From the NCBI GenBank assembly GCA_004193205.1, contig RZUM01000002.1:248001-312000 (forward strand): a stretch of 64,000 bases of DNA, read 5' to 3'. Of the stretch, positions 42,181 to 53,938 are shown piece by piece. The first letter of the stretch is position 1; each line of letters begins with the position of its first letter. A program made the translations under genes and the position numbers. The stretch comes from Gordonia sediminis (lineage in GTDB: Bacteria; Actinomycetota; Actinomycetes; Mycobacteriales; Mycobacteriaceae). The notes beneath the pieces were generated by a model. That model saw only the letters and a list, made by a program, of their open reading frames with translations. It ran no database searches and had not been told where the DNA came from.

Positions 42181-45100
42181 TGTCCACACCCTCCGCCCTC
42201 CACGGGCTCGCCGCGGTCACCTGTGCGGACAAGACCCTCGCGGACCTGGCGGGTCGGCGGGGGCAGAACCGCCTCGAGATCACCGCACCCGACGCCGCCC
42301 GCCCGTTCGTGGTGGCCTGCCTCGCCGAATCCGCCGAGGCGCCCCTGCTCGTCGTCTCGGCCAACGGCCGCGAGGCCGACGACCTGACCGCGGAGCTCGC
42401 CGAACTGCTCGACGATCCTGCCGCGGTGGCCCAGTTCCCGTCGTGGGAGACGCTGCCGCACGAGCGGCTCTCACCGAGTGCCGACACGGTCGGTCAGCGA
42501 CTCGCGGTACTGCACCGCCTCGCCCATCCGGGGGAGGTCACGCCGCTGCGCGTCGTCGTCACCACCGTGCGATCCCTCGTCCAGCCCATGGCGCCGAGCC
42601 TGGGTGATGTCCGCACCATCGCGCTCTCCGAAGGCGTCGAACTCGACTTCGACCAGCTCCTCGCCGACCTGGTCGAGATGGCCTACGAGCGCGTCGACAT
42701 GGTCGGGCGGCGCGGCGAGTTCGCGGTCCGCGGCGGCATCCTCGACGTGTTCCCGACGACCGCGGACTATCCCGTGCGCGTGGAGTTCTGGGGCGACGAG
42801 GTCAGCGAGATGCGGGCCTTCTCCGTGGCCGATCAACGCAGCCAACCCGAGATCGACGTATCGGTGGTCCGGATCCTGCCGGGCCGCGAGATCGTCCTGA
42901 CACCCGCGGTGCGCGCACGCGCCGCCGACCTCGCCGAGAATCACACCGGTGAACCCGTTCTCGCCGAGATGCTCGAGAAACTGGCCGAGGGCATCCCGGT
43001 CGAGGGTATGGAAGCCCTCATCCCGATGCTCGTCGACGGCGAGATGCAGATGCTCACCCAGGTGGTGCCCGACGGCACCGGCGTGCTGCTGCTCGATCCG
43101 GAGAAGATTCGGACGCGTGCGGCCGACCTGGCGCAGACCGGGGCGGAGTTCCTGGAGGCCTCCTGGAACGCGGCCGCGCTGGGTGCCGATGCGCCGGTGC
43201 ACGCCGGCGGCATCGACCTGCAGGCCAGTGCGTACCGGTCGCTCGACGAGGTCGAGAAGATCACCCTGGCGGCGCATCGGCCCTGGTGGACGATGAGTCC
43301 GCTCGCGACCGGCGCCGCCGACGAACTCTCCCTCGACCTCACCGTCGGTCCCGCACCGCACGGTAACGACGACGAGATCGCGACCACCTTCGCCTCCCTG
43401 CGGGCCCACGTCACCACCGGTGGCAGCGCCGCAATCGTGGTGGCGGGCAAGGGGACCGCGGCCCGCGTGCATGAACGTCTCGCCGAGGCGGAGGTACCCG
43501 CGGAGATCGTCGAACCCGGTGCCGCGCCCCGGCCGGGCCAGGTGTCGGTGTTCCACGGCACGCTGCGGCACGGAATCGTCTGTCCCGATGCGCGACTGGT
43601 CATCGTCACCGAGACCGACCTGACCGGCAACCGGGTCGCCAGCGTCCGCGACGGTCGCCGCCTGCCCGCCAAACGCCGCAACCAGGTGGATCCGCTGGCC
43701 CTGACCGCCGGTGACCTGGTGGTACACGACCAGCACGGCATCGGCCGGTTCGTCGAGATGATCGAACGGACCGTTTCCGGGGCCCGACGCGAATACCTCG
43801 TCCTCGAGTACGCGGCCGGAAAACGGGGGCAGCCCGGCGACCGTCTCTACGTCCCGATGGATGCGCTCGATCAGCTGTCGCGCTACGTCGGCGGCGAACA
43901 GCCGTCACTGTCAAAGCTCGGCGGCTCGGACTGGCAGAACACGAAACGCAAGGCGCGCAAGGCTGTTCGTGAGATCGCCGGGGAACTCGTACAGCTCTAT
44001 GCCGCCCGGCACGCGGCGCCGGGCCACGCCTTCAGTCCCGACACGCCGTGGCAGCGTGAGATGGAGGACGCGTTCGATTTCACCGAGACGATGGATCAGC
44101 TCACGGTCATCGCCGAGGTGAAAGCCGACATGGAGAAGGCGGTCCCGATGGACCGCGTGATCGTCGGCGACGTCGGCTACGGCAAGACCGAGATCGCCGT
44201 CCGGGCCGCCTTCAAGGCCGTCCAGGACGGCAAGCAGGTTGCCGTTCTGGTGCCGACCACCATTCTGGCGCAACAACATCTGCAGACCTTCGCCGAGCGG
44301 ATGACCGAGTTCCCGGTGCGAATCCGTGGCCTGTCGCGCTTCACCGACACCAAGGAGTCCAAGGAGATCATCGATGCCATGGCGGCCGGTGACGTGGACA
44401 TCGTCATCGGCACCCATCGTCTCCTGCAGACCGGCGTCACGTGGAAGGATCTCGGCCTCGTCGTCGTCGACGAGGAGCAGCGCTTCGGTGTCGAACACAA
44501 GGAGCACATCAAGTCGCTGCGGACCCACGTCGACGTGCTGACCATGTCGGCCACCCCGATCCCACGCACGCTCGAGATGTCGATGGCGGGTATCCGCGAG
44601 ATGTCGACCATCCTCACCCCGCCCGAGGAACGCCATCCCGTCCTCACCTACGTCGGTGCGTACGCGCCCAAACAGGTGGCCGCGGCGATCCGGCGAGAAC
44701 TCCTGCGCGACGGTCAGGTGTTCTACGTACACAACCGGGTGTCGACCATCGACAAGACGGCCAAGGAGATCGCGCAGATGGTGCCCGAGGCACGGGTCGT
44801 CGTCGCGCACGGGCAGATGAACGAGGATCAGCTCGAACGGACCGTCTCCGGATTCTGGAACCGCGAGTACGACGTGCTGGTGTGCACCACCATCATCGAG
44901 ACCGGCCTGGACATCTCCAACGCCAACACGCTGATCGTCGACCGGGCGGAGAACCTCGGCCTGTCGCAGTTACATCAGCTTCGTGGCCGCGTCGGACGTA
45001 GCCGGGAACGCGGATACGCCTACCTGCTCTACAGCGGGGAACGTCCGCTGACCGAGACCGCCTACGACCGGCTGGCGACCATCGCGCAGAACAACGAACT

Positions 45101-45764
45101 CGGTGCCGGCATGGCGGTCGCACTCAAGGACCTCGAATTGCGCGGCGCCGGAAACGTGTTGGGCGCCGAGCAATCCGGTCACGTCGCCGGGGTCGGTTTC
45201 GATCTGTACGTCCGGCTGGTAGGGGAGGCCGTGGAGGCCTATCGAGCCGCCGCGGACGGACAGACGGTGTCGACGACCGAGCCGACCGAGGTGCGCATCG
45301 ACCTGCCGGTCGACGCCCACATCCCGGTGGAATACGTGGATTCTGACCGGCTGCGCCTCGAGGCCTACCGCAAACTTGCTTCGGCGGTCGACGACTCCGC
45401 CGTCGACGCCGTCATGGCGGAGTTGAACGACCGGTACGGCGAACCGCCGCAGGAAACCAAGCGGCTGGCGGCGATCGCGCACCTACGCCTGCGGTGTCGG
45501 GAGCGCGCCGTGGGCGAGTTGGGGATGGCCGGCACGAACGTGAAGGTCTCGCCGATGACCCTGCTCGACAGCGAGCAGGTGCGCCTCAAGCGCCTCTACT
45601 CCTCGGCCGGCTACCGCGCCACCACGTCGGTGATCACGCTGCCCGTGCCGCGCACCGGCGGGGTGGGCTCGGCCCGGCTGCGTGACGAGGAGCTCATCGA
45701 GTACCTGACGACTTTCCTGACGACGATCAAACCGATTCGGACTGAGAGTAATTCGACCGTATGA
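42180..45764 (+). CDS. mfd: Transcription-repair coupling factor, 1194 aa
   Basis: DNA translocase that removes stalled RNA polymerase and recruits UvrA. The N-terminal UvrB-like module (about 1-350, [14 protein letters not shown]) precedes the RNA-polymerase-interacting domain (about 480-560, with [14 protein letters not shown]). Superfamily 2 motor domains follow, with Walker [35 protein letters not shown] and [17 protein letters not shown]. The C-terminal TRCF domain comes last. GTG 42180 agrees with the family start and the leaderless promoter. The stop overlaps mazG by four bases. Confidence 0.96.
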   Translation: MSTPSALHGLAAVTCADKTLADLAGRRGQNRLEITAPDAARPFVVACLAESAEAPLLVVSANGREADDLTAELAELLDDPAAVAQFPSWETLPHERLSPSADTVGQRLAVLHRLAHPGEVTPLRVVVTTVRSLVQPMAPSLGDVRTIALSEGVELDFDQLLADLVEMAYERVDMVGRRGEFAVRGGILDVFPTTADYPVRVEFWGDEVSEMRAFSVADQRSQPEIDVSVVRILPGREIVLTPAVRARAADLAENHTGEPVLAEMLEKLAEGIPVEGMEALIPMLVDGEMQMLTQVVPDGTGVLLLDPEKIRTRAADLAQTGAEFLEASWNAAALGADAPVHAGGIDLQASAYRSLDEVEKITLAAHRPWWTMSPLATGAADELSLDLTVGPAPHGNDDEIATTFASLRAHVTTGGSAAIVVAGKGTAARVHERLAEAEVPAEIVEPGAAPRPGQVSVFHGTLRHGIVCPDARLVIVTETDLTGNRVASVRDGRRLPAKRRNQVDPLALTAGDLVVHDQHGIGRFVEMIERTVSGARREYLVLEYAAGKRGQPGDRLYVPMDALDQLSRYVGGEQPSLSKLGGSDWQNTKRKARKAVREIAGELVQLYAARHAAPGHAFSPDTPWQREMEDAFDFTETMDQLTVIAEVKADMEKAVPMDRVIVGDVGYGKTEIAVRAAFKAVQDGKQVAVLVPTTILAQQHLQTFAERMTEFPVRIRGLSRFTDTKESKEIIDAMAAGDVDIVIGTHRLLQTGVTWKDLGLVVVDEEQRFGVEHKEHIKSLRTHVDVLTMSATPIPRTLEMSMAGIREMSTILTPPEERHPVLTYVGAYAPKQVAAAIRRELLRDGQVFYVHNRVSTIDKTAKEIAQMVPEARVVVAHGQMNEDQLERTVSGFWNREYDVLVCTTIIETGLDISNANTLIVDRAENLGLSQLHQLRGRVGRSRERGYAYLLYSGERPLTETAYDRLATIAQNNELGAGMAVALKDLELRGAGNVLGAEQSGHVAGVGFDLYVRLVGEAVEAYRAAADGQTVSTTEPTEVRIDLPVDAHIPVEYVDSDRLRLEAYRKLASAVDDSAVDAVMAELNDRYGEPPQETKRLAAIAHLRLRCRERAVGELGMAGTNVKVSPMTLLDSEQVRLKRLYSSAGYRATTSVITLPVPRTGGVGSARLRDEELIEYLTTFLTTIKPIRTESNSTV

Positions 45765-46672
45765 CCGTGATACTGCTCGACCCGCTCCGGCCCGACGTCA
45801 TCCCGGCGCGTGCCGTGGCCCTGCTCTCCGGGCCGGTGATCGTCACCGAGGACGTGCATCCCTCGACGCTGTGGGACCTCGGTCTGACGTCGGCGGCCTG
45901 GGCGGCCACCGACGATCCCACGGCCACATTGCTGACCGGTGACCGCACCCATCCGTTCGTCGTCGCGCGAATCGCGAACGGCGAGCAGGTCATCACGGGG
46001 CAGAGCGTGCCCGGTGACGCGCTGCTGCAGGCGGTCTCGTTGATGGACACACTGCGGCGCAACGGACCGTGGGAGTCCACGCAGACCCACGCCTCCCTGC
46101 GTCGCTACCTCCTCGAGGAGGTCTACGAACTCCTCGACGCCATCGACGGTGGAGACCCGGCGGAGTTGACCGAGGAACTCGGGGATCTGTTGCTGCAGGT
46201 GCTCTTTCACGCGCGCATCGGCGCCGACGACGAGCACGCACCCTTCGACATCGACGACGTCGCGCGCAGCTTCACCGAGAAGGTGATGGGCCGTACCCCG
46301 GGTGTGCTCTCGGGCGCGCACAGTGATCTCGAGACGCAGATCCGGGAGTGGGAGGAGCGCAAGGCCGCCGAGAAGAACCGCGGGTCCGTCCTCGACGGCG
46401 TCGCCACCACCGCGCCGGCACTTGCGCTCACTCAGAAGGTGCTCGAACGCCTGACCGGCGCCGGATACCCGACCGAGACAATCGACCCGGAGGTTCTGAC
46501 GGTCACCGTCGTCGCGGGCGGTGACAGCGTCGAGGCGCAGGCGCGCGAACGCACCCTCGCGCTGATGGACCAGGTGCGCGAGATCGAGGCCCGCGCCACG
46601 CAACTCGACATCACCCTCGACACCCGAGACGCCTGGCTCGGTCTACTCGACGACACCGCGCCGGTCGACTGA
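45761..46672 (+). CDS. mazG: Nucleoside triphosphate pyrophosphohydrolase MazG, 303 aa
   Basis: Hydrolyses (d)NTPs to monophosphates and cleans oxidised nucleotides. The all-alpha NTP-PPase core has [19 protein letters not shown] (Mg-binding EExxE-type motif) and [19 protein letters not shown]. The further [10 protein letters not shown] segment is part of the same fold. An N-terminal extension of about 100 residues matches mycobacterial MazG. ATG 45761 overlaps the mfd stop, so it is coupled to transcription-repair coupling factor, as in M. tuberculosis. Confidence 0.93.
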   Translation: MTVILLDPLRPDVIPARAVALLSGPVIVTEDVHPSTLWDLGLTSAAWAATDDPTATLLTGDRTHPFVVARIANGEQVITGQSVPGDALLQAVSLMDTLRRNGPWESTQTHASLRRYLLEEVYELLDAIDGGDPAELTEELGDLLLQVLFHARIGADDEHAPFDIDDVARSFTEKVMGRTPGVLSGAHSDLETQIREWEERKAAEKNRGSVLDGVATTAPALALTQKVLERLTGAGYPTETIDPEVLTVTVVAGGDSVEAQARERTLALMDQVREIEARATQLDITLDTRDAWLGLLDDTAPVD

Positions 46673-46794
46673 CCGTCGCTCCGCCCAATTCGGTTCGTCC
46701 CCCACGACTCGGTTCGTCCCCTGGCGTGCAGGTGGAGGATGAACCGGCAACCGGGGGAAGAACATTCGGATCGCGACGGGGGAGCGGGGAGCGC
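46673..46794. other. Convergent gap between mazG and efeB with a 12-base direct repeat
   Basis: CGGTTCGTCCCC occurs twice, at 46691-46702 and 46710-46721. A near-complement (GGGGAAGAAC) occurs further right. A folded terminator is possible but not clear. Confidence 0.3.
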
Positions 46795-48132
46795 CTACTC
46801 GAACAGTCGCTGACCCCACCATTCGCCGTCGGCGAGACCGGGCGGGACGGCGAACAGCGACGATCCGTTCGGGATGAGGTACTCCGTCATCGCGTCCTGC
46901 CGTGACAGCACCTGCTGCATCGGCACGAACTGGGTGCCCGGGTCCCGGTTGAAGGCGATGAAGAACAGGCCCGCATCCAGATGACCGAAACCGTCGGAGC
47001 CGTCGGTGAAGTTGTAGCCGCGCCGCAGGATTCGCACTCCACCGAGGTTGTCGGGATGTGCCAGCCGGACATGTGCGGTACGCGGGATCATCGGGGCGCC
47101 AAAGGAGGTGATGTTGAAATCCGGTTCGTCGAACTCGTCCTTCTGGCCCAGGGGTGCGCCGCTGGCCTTCAGGCGTCCGACGATCTGCTCCTGTTCGAGG
47201 AGGTTCGCCCGGTCCCACGGCTCGATGTCCATCCGGATCCGTCGCGCGACGAGATAGGTTCCGCCCGTCATCCACTGCGCGGCAGTGGGATTGTCGTCGT
47301 TGCCGACCCACACCCAGCGATCGAGCAGCTCGGTGTCCTCGGCGCGCAGGTTGGCGGTGCCGTCCTTGAACCCGAACATGTTCCGTGGGGTGTCCTGCGA
47401 CTTGGTGGTCGAGGAGGTCCGCCCGAATCCGAGCTGTGACCAGCGCACCGCGACGACACCGGTACCGATCCGGGCCAGATTGCGGATGGCATGCACCGCG
47501 ACCTGCGGGTCGTCGGCGCAGGCCTGGATACAGATGTCGCCGAAGGACCGGGCGGGTTCGAGGCGCTCGGCGGCGAACGCAGGCAGGTCGGTCAACGCCG
47601 CGGGTTTGCGGTTGGCGATGCCGAAGCGGTCACCTCGATCGGGGGCCGACGCACTCGGTCCGAACAGGCCGGGCCCGAATCCGATGGTGAGAGTGAGTCG
47701 CGACGCGTGCAGACCCAGCGCCTCACCGGTGTCGGCGGGCGGTGTGTAGTCACCGAGGCCGGTCGCACCGTCGGGCACGGTCTCCTCGCCGAGGGTCATC
47801 CGTTCGGCCGCGTCGGTCCACTTCTTGAGCATCGCGATCAGATCCGACCGAGAATCGGTGATCACGTCGAAACTGGCGAAGTGGAGGCGATCCTGCGCGG
47901 CGGTGATGATGCCGGCCTGCCGCTCGCCGCGGAAGGCGACCACCTGTGACTCGGGGCCGATGTCCCGCGACGCGGCGGCATGACCGACGGCGACACCACC
48001 GGCCGCGGCGGCGGCGACACCGGCACCGGCGCCCCCGATCAGCAGGGCGCGGCGGGAGAAGCCGCGGCGGCGCCGGTGACCGCCCTGCAGGTTCTGCGGC
48101 GAATCCGGTGGCATCGGGGTCGTCTCGGTCAT
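46795..48132 (-). CDS. efeB: Tat-exported Dyp-type haem peroxidase EfeB, 445 aa
   Basis: Third component of the EfeUOB iron uptake system, a haem peroxidase secreted folded by the Tat pathway. The Tat signal is RRGFSRRALLIGGAGAG (residues 22-38). Dyp landmarks are GFKDGTANL (GxxDG motif), the distal Asp there, WVGNDDNPTAAQWMTGGTYLVARRI in parts, and the RRGYNFTDG region close to the proximal ligand. Its ATG overlaps the efeO stop. It may use peroxide to oxidise ferrous iron or act on haem. Confidence 0.93.
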   Translation of the reverse strand: MTETTPMPPDSPQNLQGGHRRRRGFSRRALLIGGAGAGVAAAAAGGVAVGHAAASRDIGPESQVVAFRGERQAGIITAAQDRLHFASFDVITDSRSDLIAMLKKWTDAAERMTLGEETVPDGATGLGDYTPPADTGEALGLHASRLTLTIGFGPGLFGPSASAPDRGDRFGIANRKPAALTDLPAFAAERLEPARSFGDICIQACADDPQVAVHAIRNLARIGTGVVAVRWSQLGFGRTSSTTKSQDTPRNMFGFKDGTANLRAEDTELLDRWVWVGNDDNPTAAQWMTGGTYLVARRIRMDIEPWDRANLLEQEQIVGRLKASGAPLGQKDEFDEPDFNITSFGAPMIPRTAHVRLAHPDNLGGVRILRRGYNFTDGSDGFGHLDAGLFFIAFNRDPGTQFVPMQQVLSRQDAMTEYLIPNGSSLFAVPPGLADGEWWGQRLFE

Positions 48133-49340
48133 TGCTGCAACACGATCCCGGGCACCTGCGAGAGCGTCGCCGACAGGGCGTCGATCTTGTTCGACAGATC
48201 CTTGCGTGCCTCGGCGGAGACCTCGGTGTAGGACACGTAGCCGTCACCGCGCTGGAACTGGTTGACCGCGTCGCGGACTACGGCGAACTGAGCGGTGATC
48301 TTGTCCATCAGTTCCGGGCTCTTCGCGGAGATGATGGGCTGCATCGTGGCGATCGCGGTCTCGGAACCGTCCAGGTTCGCCGCGAAGTCGTACAGGTCCG
48401 CGTGCGAGTAACGGTCCTCCTCGCCGTCGACCTTGGTGGCCGCGACCTCGTCGATCAGGGCCTGCGGGCCGGACACGAACGCGCGGGTCTCGAACTCGAA
48501 GTCCGCCTTGCTCACCTCGTCCTTGAGCCGGGTCACGTTCGCGAGCAGTTCGTCGGCGATCGGGTCGATGGCGGCCTTGGTGTCGGAGGCCTTGGCGTGG
48601 GCGGCATCGGCGGGCGCCACCTGGCCGGGGTCGTCACCGATGTCGGACGCCTGCGGAGGCCACAGGTAACGCTCGAGACGATGGAATCCGGTGAAGGCCA
48701 GGGAACCGTCTTCGGTGTCGTCCCACCGCATGTCGATCGCGGGGTCGAGATCGGCGAAGGATTCGGCGACCGGCTCGATGCGCTCGTAAGGGGTTCGCAC
48801 CAGACCGAACTGATCGCGGGCGGCGTCGAGATTGCCGCTCTTGATGTTGGTGACGAACGTCTGGGTCTGCGCCACCAAGGTGTTGAGCTGGTTGCCGACG
48901 TAGTCGAGATAGGCCACCTTCGCGGCGTTCACGTCCTCCGGGTCCTGCGACTTCTCCACCGCCTCACCGCTGACGGTCAGCTCCTGCCGGATTCCGGTGC
49001 CGACCATGCCCGGCTTGCACGCGACCGTGTAGGTGCCGGGATCGACGATCTCGACGGTCAGGTTGCCGGTCACTCCGGGGCCGATGTTCTCGACTTCGCC
49101 GAGCACGCGATTGTTGTCGCCGTAGACGTAGAACTCCGTGACCTTGGTGCCGTTGTTCACCACGGAGAAGTCGACATTCCCGGTCTGGGTCTCGGTACTC
49201 GCGAGGTCGCACGCCGACTCGGTCGACGTGACCTCGATGGCGCCCTCGGCCCCGGCCTTCGACGTGCACCCCGCAAGCAGGAGCGGGGTGGCGACGGTCA
49301 GTGCGACCGCCGCAATCGACGTGGTGATACTGCGATTCAC
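48129..49340 (-). CDS. efeO: Iron-uptake lipoprotein EfeO (cupredoxin plus imelysin/M75 domain), 403 aa
   Basis: Extracytoplasmic iron-binding component. The lipobox is LLAGC with Cys25. A cupredoxin-like domain (about 35-135) is followed by the M75 domain with the HxxE metal motif in GFHRLERYLWP and conserved VRTPYERIEPVAESF. Start and stop overlap efeU and efeB by four bases each. Length and two-domain layout match E. coli EfeO. Confidence 0.93.
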   Translation of the reverse strand: MNRSITTSIAAVALTVATPLLLAGCTSKAGAEGAIEVTSTESACDLASTETQTGNVDFSVVNNGTKVTEFYVYGDNNRVLGEVENIGPGVTGNLTVEIVDPGTYTVACKPGMVGTGIRQELTVSGEAVEKSQDPEDVNAAKVAYLDYVGNQLNTLVAQTQTFVTNIKSGNLDAARDQFGLVRTPYERIEPVAESFADLDPAIDMRWDDTEDGSLAFTGFHRLERYLWPPQASDIGDDPGQVAPADAAHAKASDTKAAIDPIADELLANVTRLKDEVSKADFEFETRAFVSGPQALIDEVAATKVDGEEDRYSHADLYDFAANLDGSETAIATMQPIISAKSPELMDKITAQFAVVRDAVNQFQRGDGYVSYTEVSAEARKDLSNKIDALSATLSQVPGIVLQQ

Positions 49341-50296
49341 CTGGTGGTCCTTTCAGAGGTCGGCTCCAGGTTCGCCGGAGCGGGTGTGGGTGTGGGTGTG
49401 GGTGAGGTCGCTTCGGTCGCGGTGTCGGTCTTGTCGCTCGCCGAGGCGGTGCTGCGCCGGTTCGCGCGCAGGAACACCGTGAGCACGACGGCGACATAGA
49501 CGACCCAGGCCACGACCTGCAGCACCGACGGGTCGGGCCGGAAGTTGAAGATGCCCGCCAGCACCGTGCCGTACCAGGACGCCTGGTCGTAGTGCGCGGA
49601 GACGTCGAAGGCGGTGTTGTTCAGGCCGGGCAGCCAGCCGACCGTCTGTAGGGCGTGGACGCCGTAGGACAGAATGCCGGCGGCGACGACGATCAGGAAG
49701 ATGCCGGTGTAGAGGAAGAACCGGTGGAAGTCGAGGCGGACGGCGCCCTGGTAGAGCAGCACGGTCAGGCCGACGGCGACGAGGACCCCGAGGACCAGTC
49801 CGATCAGCGGCCACAGTCCGCCGGAGACGCTCTCGGCGTAGCCGACCATCAGTAGCGCGGTCTCGAAACCTTCGCGGCCGACCGCCAGGAACGACAGCCC
49901 CAGCACCGACGCGCCTCCGGCCACCAGCGCGTTGGACATGCTGTGCTTGAGATCCGACGAGATGTGCGCGGCCGCCTTGCTCATCCACAACACCATGAAG
50001 GTGACGATCGCCACCGCGACCAGCGAAGCGATGCCGGCGATGGTTTCCGCGGCCAGCGGGGTCATCGTCGACGTGCCGAAATGGATGACAAGGAAGACGA
50101 CGATCACCATGGCGACCGCGATTCCGACACCCGTCCAGATCCACTTCAGGGCATCGCGACGTCCCGCCTTGGTCACGAACGCGATCAGGATCATGACCAC
50201 GATGCCTGTTTCGAGGCCTTCGCGCAGTCCGATGAGTCCGCTCCCGAACATCTGCGCAAAAACCGAGGGTGCGCCACCCGAAGCGAGAAACTCCAT
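49337..50296 (-). CDS. efeU: Ferrous/ferric iron permease EfeU (FTR1 family), 319 aa
   Basis: Membrane permease of the efe system. Two REXXE iron-binding motifs are visible: GLREGLETG near residue 24 and GREGFETA near residue 142. Seven hydrophobic segments are present, with a C-terminal cytoplasmic tail rich in Thr, Pro and Ala. Family members of this type move iron across the membrane after EfeO/EfeB handling. It is the first gene of efeUOB, with a DtxR-like box 65 bases upstream of the start. Confidence 0.94.
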   Translation of the reverse strand: MEFLASGGAPSVFAQMFGSGLIGLREGLETGIVVMILIAFVTKAGRRDALKWIWTGVGIAVAMVIVVFLVIHFGTSTMTPLAAETIAGIASLVAVAIVTFMVLWMSKAAAHISSDLKHSMSNALVAGGASVLGLSFLAVGREGFETALLMVGYAESVSGGLWPLIGLVLGVLVAVGLTVLLYQGAVRLDFHRFFLYTGIFLIVVAAGILSYGVHALQTVGWLPGLNNTAFDVSAHYDQASWYGTVLAGIFNFRPDPSVLQVVAWVVYVAVVLTVFLRANRRSTASASDKTDTATEATSPTPTPTPAPANLEPTSERTTR

Positions 50297-50360
50297 GTGT
50301 CCTGTCCTGATCGTCGATATCCGCGGCTGGTGTGGTGAGGGTTGGATTACCTATTCATTT

Positions 50361-50379
50361 TTTGGTGAGGCTAACCAAG
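50361..50379 (-). promoter_or_regulatory. DtxR/IdeR-like iron box upstream of efeU
   Basis: TTTGGTGAGGCTAACCAAG agrees with the DtxR/IdeR consensus (TTAGGTTAGGCTAACCTAA) at 15 of 19 positions by my count, including the central AGGCTAACC. It fits iron-dependent repression of the operon. Confidence 0.7.
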
Positions 50380-50542
50380 CGAGACTAACGCTCCCGTGCC
50401 GGGAACCGAAAGTGGGTTCGCGAAGTTGAGTGTCTGATTGGGGTCGAAATACCCGCTCGTGGGATCGTGGGAGCGGTCATCTCGCCGCGGGCGCTCAAGC
50501 GGGTCGAGAGTGCCGGGTTACGTCAAGGGAGGATGAAGCAGG

Positions 50543-51301
50543 ATGGGTGTCGGGCGCGGGGCGCAGTGGGGACGCGCACTGTCCGTCGGTGTCGTCGGAC
50601 TGACGGCGGCGTTCACTGTGTCGGCATGCCTGGACCTGCCGTCATTGCAGCGTCCCGACATCCCCGACGGCATCCCGCCGGGGGCCGGTGCACCGGTGCC
50701 GTACATCAACATCAACGCCTCCGGCCGGACCGCGGAGCTGCTGCGTGACTGGGCCCGCCCGATCTCGGAATCCACGGGGATTCCGCTGATCGCGCTCGAG
50801 GCCTACGGAAACGCCGCCGAGATCGAGCGCCAGCAGCATCCGGAATGCGGTATCGCCTGGACGACGCTTGCCGGCATCGGGGCCGTGGAGAGCAAACACG
50901 GCACCCATCACGGAACCGATATCGCCGCCAACGGTGACACATCTCCACCCATCCGCGGGGTGGCCCTCGACGGCACCCGCGGAAACATGCGCATCCACGA
51001 CACCGACGGCGGGAAGATGGACGGCGACGCCGTACACGACCGGGCGATGGGGCCGTTCCAGTTCATTCCGGAGACCTGGCAGCGCTATGGCGTCGACGCG
51101 AATGGCGACGGCCGGCCCGACCCCGACAACCTCGACGACGCGGCGCTGTCGGCGGCGCGCTATCTCTGCGTGTCCTCCGGCGGTGACATGACCACACCGC
51201 AGGGGTGGGAGAAGGCGGTGCAGGTCTACAACAACTCGATGGCCTACGTCATCGACGTCCGCGATCGCGCCAACGCCTACTCGATCAACGTCCGGTACTG
51301 A
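50543..51301 (+). CDS. lpqU: Lytic transglycosylase-like lipoprotein (LpqU-like), 252 aa
   Basis: Predicted peptidoglycan-cleaving lipoprotein of the SLT/MltB group. The signal has lipobox TVSAC with Cys29. The catalytic Glu lies in GIGAVESKHG, followed by AMGPFQFIPETWQRYGVDANGDG (AMGPFQFIPETW and DANGDG) and ALSAARYLC, all typical of this family. It stands directly before enolase, as LpqU (Rv1022) does in M. tuberculosis. GGAGG lies upstream of ATG 50543 at a somewhat long spacing. Confidence 0.9.
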   Translation: MGVGRGAQWGRALSVGVVGLTAAFTVSACLDLPSLQRPDIPDGIPPGAGAPVPYININASGRTAELLRDWARPISESTGIPLIALEAYGNAAEIERQQHPECGIAWTTLAGIGAVESKHGTHHGTDIAANGDTSPPIRGVALDGTRGNMRIHDTDGGKMDGDAVHDRAMGPFQFIPETWQRYGVDANGDGRPDPDNLDDAALSAARYLCVSSGGDMTTPQGWEKAVQVYNNSMAYVIDVRDRANAYSINVRY

Positions 51302-51315
51302 CCCCCCGTCGGAGC

Positions 51316-51335
51316 GGCCGTGGCCGAAAACGGCC
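51316..51335 (+). terminator. Short hairpin after lpqU
   Basis: GGCCGT and ACGGCC form a six-base-pair stem 15 bases after the stop, followed by TTGCC. It is a weak terminator candidate. Confidence 0.35.
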
Positions 51336-51363
51336 TTGCCACGTGCGCCGGGCAGGCAGCGAT

Positions 51364-51406
51364 TAGGCTTTCCCTCGTACCTGTCGGCGCAGTCCAAGGC
51401 GCCGAC
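51364..51406 (+). promoter_or_regulatory. eno promoter -10 and 5' leader hairpin
   Basis: TAGGCT (51364-51369) fits a -10 box and gives a leader of about 58 bases. An eight-base-pair perfect stem, GTCGGCGC/GCGCCGAC (51383-51390 and 51399-51406), would sit near the 5' end of the mRNA. It may stabilise the message. Confidence 0.4.
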
Positions 51407-51418
51407 CCGTCCAGGTGA

Positions 51419-52717
<1,299 letters not shown>

Positions 52718-52730
52718 TTAGCTAGACCCC

Positions 52731-53429
52731 ATGACATCGGGTCGTGGGGCGTCGAATGGACGACGTCATCGGGGTCGGGCGGATCGGCGTGCGAGCACGC
52801 GCGGTCACGCCCGTCCCCGGTCGCCGGGGGCCCGGTCGGGACCGACGCGTCCCGCTGCAGACCCGGTCACCGAGACGGGCGAACACGAGGTCCACGCCGA
52901 CGACGTGGACCTCGTCGAGTTCGACGACGTCGACGAGGGCGATCAAGTCGATGAGGTCGCGTCGGCTTCCGACGGCGACGGGGACGGAGAGGTTCGGGCG
53001 CCGCGGGTTCGCGACCGTCGTCCGCGCCGATCGCGATCGTTGTGGACGCGGTGGGAGATGCTCGACGCGAAACGGGCGATCGTGCTGGCCCTGGTGATCA
53101 GCGTCGTCGCCCTGACACTGGCCATGCCCGTGCGTACCTACTTCGCCCAGCACGCGGAGTTCGACCAGCTCCGCGCCAGCAACGATCAACTCCGCAGCGA
53201 GGTCACCGATTACCAGCAGAAGGTCAACGAGCAGGGCGACCCCGCCTATATCGAGGCGCAGGCGCGCGAACGCCTTCAGTTCGTCCGGCCCGGTGAGACG
53301 CCGCTGGTGATGATGTTCCCCGGTGACGACGCACGGCGGGCCGCGCAGCAACGCGCCGAGGAATACGCGCGCAACCCCTGGTACGGCAACCTGTGGGAGT
53401 CCGTCGCGAACCCCCCGAACGCACAGTGA
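52731..53429 (+). CDS. FtsB/DivIC septum-formation initiator family protein, 232 aa
   Basis: Bitopic division protein expected to join FtsQ-FtsL-like partners at the septum. A long cytoplasmic N-terminus (about 1-112) is first basic (Arg-rich) and then acidic (residues 58-88, Asp/Glu-rich). A single membrane segment follows at about 116-134. Next is a coiled coil (HAEFDQLRASNDQLRSEVTD) and the conserved DPAYIEAQARERLQFVRPGE end of the family. The order eno-divIC-DUF501-ppx is that of M. tuberculosis Rv1023-Rv1026. Confidence 0.9.
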   Translation: MTSGRGASNGRRHRGRADRRASTRGHARPRSPGARSGPTRPAADPVTETGEHEVHADDVDLVEFDDVDEGDQVDEVASASDGDGDGEVRAPRVRDRRPRRSRSLWTRWEMLDAKRAIVLALVISVVALTLAMPVRTYFAQHAEFDQLRASNDQLRSEVTDYQQKVNEQGDPAYIEAQARERLQFVRPGETPLVMMFPGDDARRAAQQRAEEYARNPWYGNLWESVANPPNAQ

Positions 53430-53938
53430 GCGTTTCACCGACCGACCTCGAGACCATCGCCGCGCAGCTGGGCCGCGAGCCCCGCGGCGTGATCGAGGTC
53501 AGCTACTACACACCCGATGGTCAGCCGGCGGTGGTCAAGACCGCTCCGCGGCTGCCCGACGGCACGCCCTTCCCGACGCTGTACTACCTCACCGATCCGC
53601 GGCTCACCGCGGAGGCGAGCCGCCTCGAATCGGCCGGGGTGATGAAGACGATGACGGCGCGACTGGCCGACGACCCCGACCTCGCCGCCGCGTATCGCCG
53701 TGCCCACGAGTCCTACCTCGCCGAACGCGATGCCATCGAATCGCTGGGCACCGAGTTCACCGGCGGCGGGATGCCCGATCGGGTCAAATGTCTGCATGTG
53801 CTGATGGCGCACTCGCTGGCGAAGGGCCCCGGTGTGAACCCGCTCGGCGACGAGGCGGTCGCGCTGGCCGCCGAGGGCGCGCTGCGGGGGACCGCGATCC
53901 CACCGGACTGGCCGACCTATCCGGACGAGGCGCGATGA
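53426..53938 (+). CDS. DUF501 family protein, 170 aa
   Basis: Conserved actinobacterial protein of unknown function (Rv1025 family). GTG 53426 overlaps the preceding stop (GTGA). Conserved segments include LGREPRGVIEVSYYTPDGQP, PFPTLYYLTDPRLTAEASRLE and the metal-like MPDRVKCLHVLMAHSLAKGPGVNPLGDE, given in parts as DRVKCLHVLMAHSL and GPGVNPLGDE, with Cys and two His. Four-base overlaps on both sides bind it to divIC and ppx. A shared role in envelope or phosphate physiology is only an inference. Confidence 0.88.
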   Translation: MSVSPTDLETIAAQLGREPRGVIEVSYYTPDGQPAVVKTAPRLPDGTPFPTLYYLTDPRLTAEASRLESAGVMKTMTARLADDPDLAAAYRRAHESYLAERDAIESLGTEFTGGGMPDRVKCLHVLMAHSLAKGPGVNPLGDEAVALAAEGALRGTAIPPDWPTYPDEAR

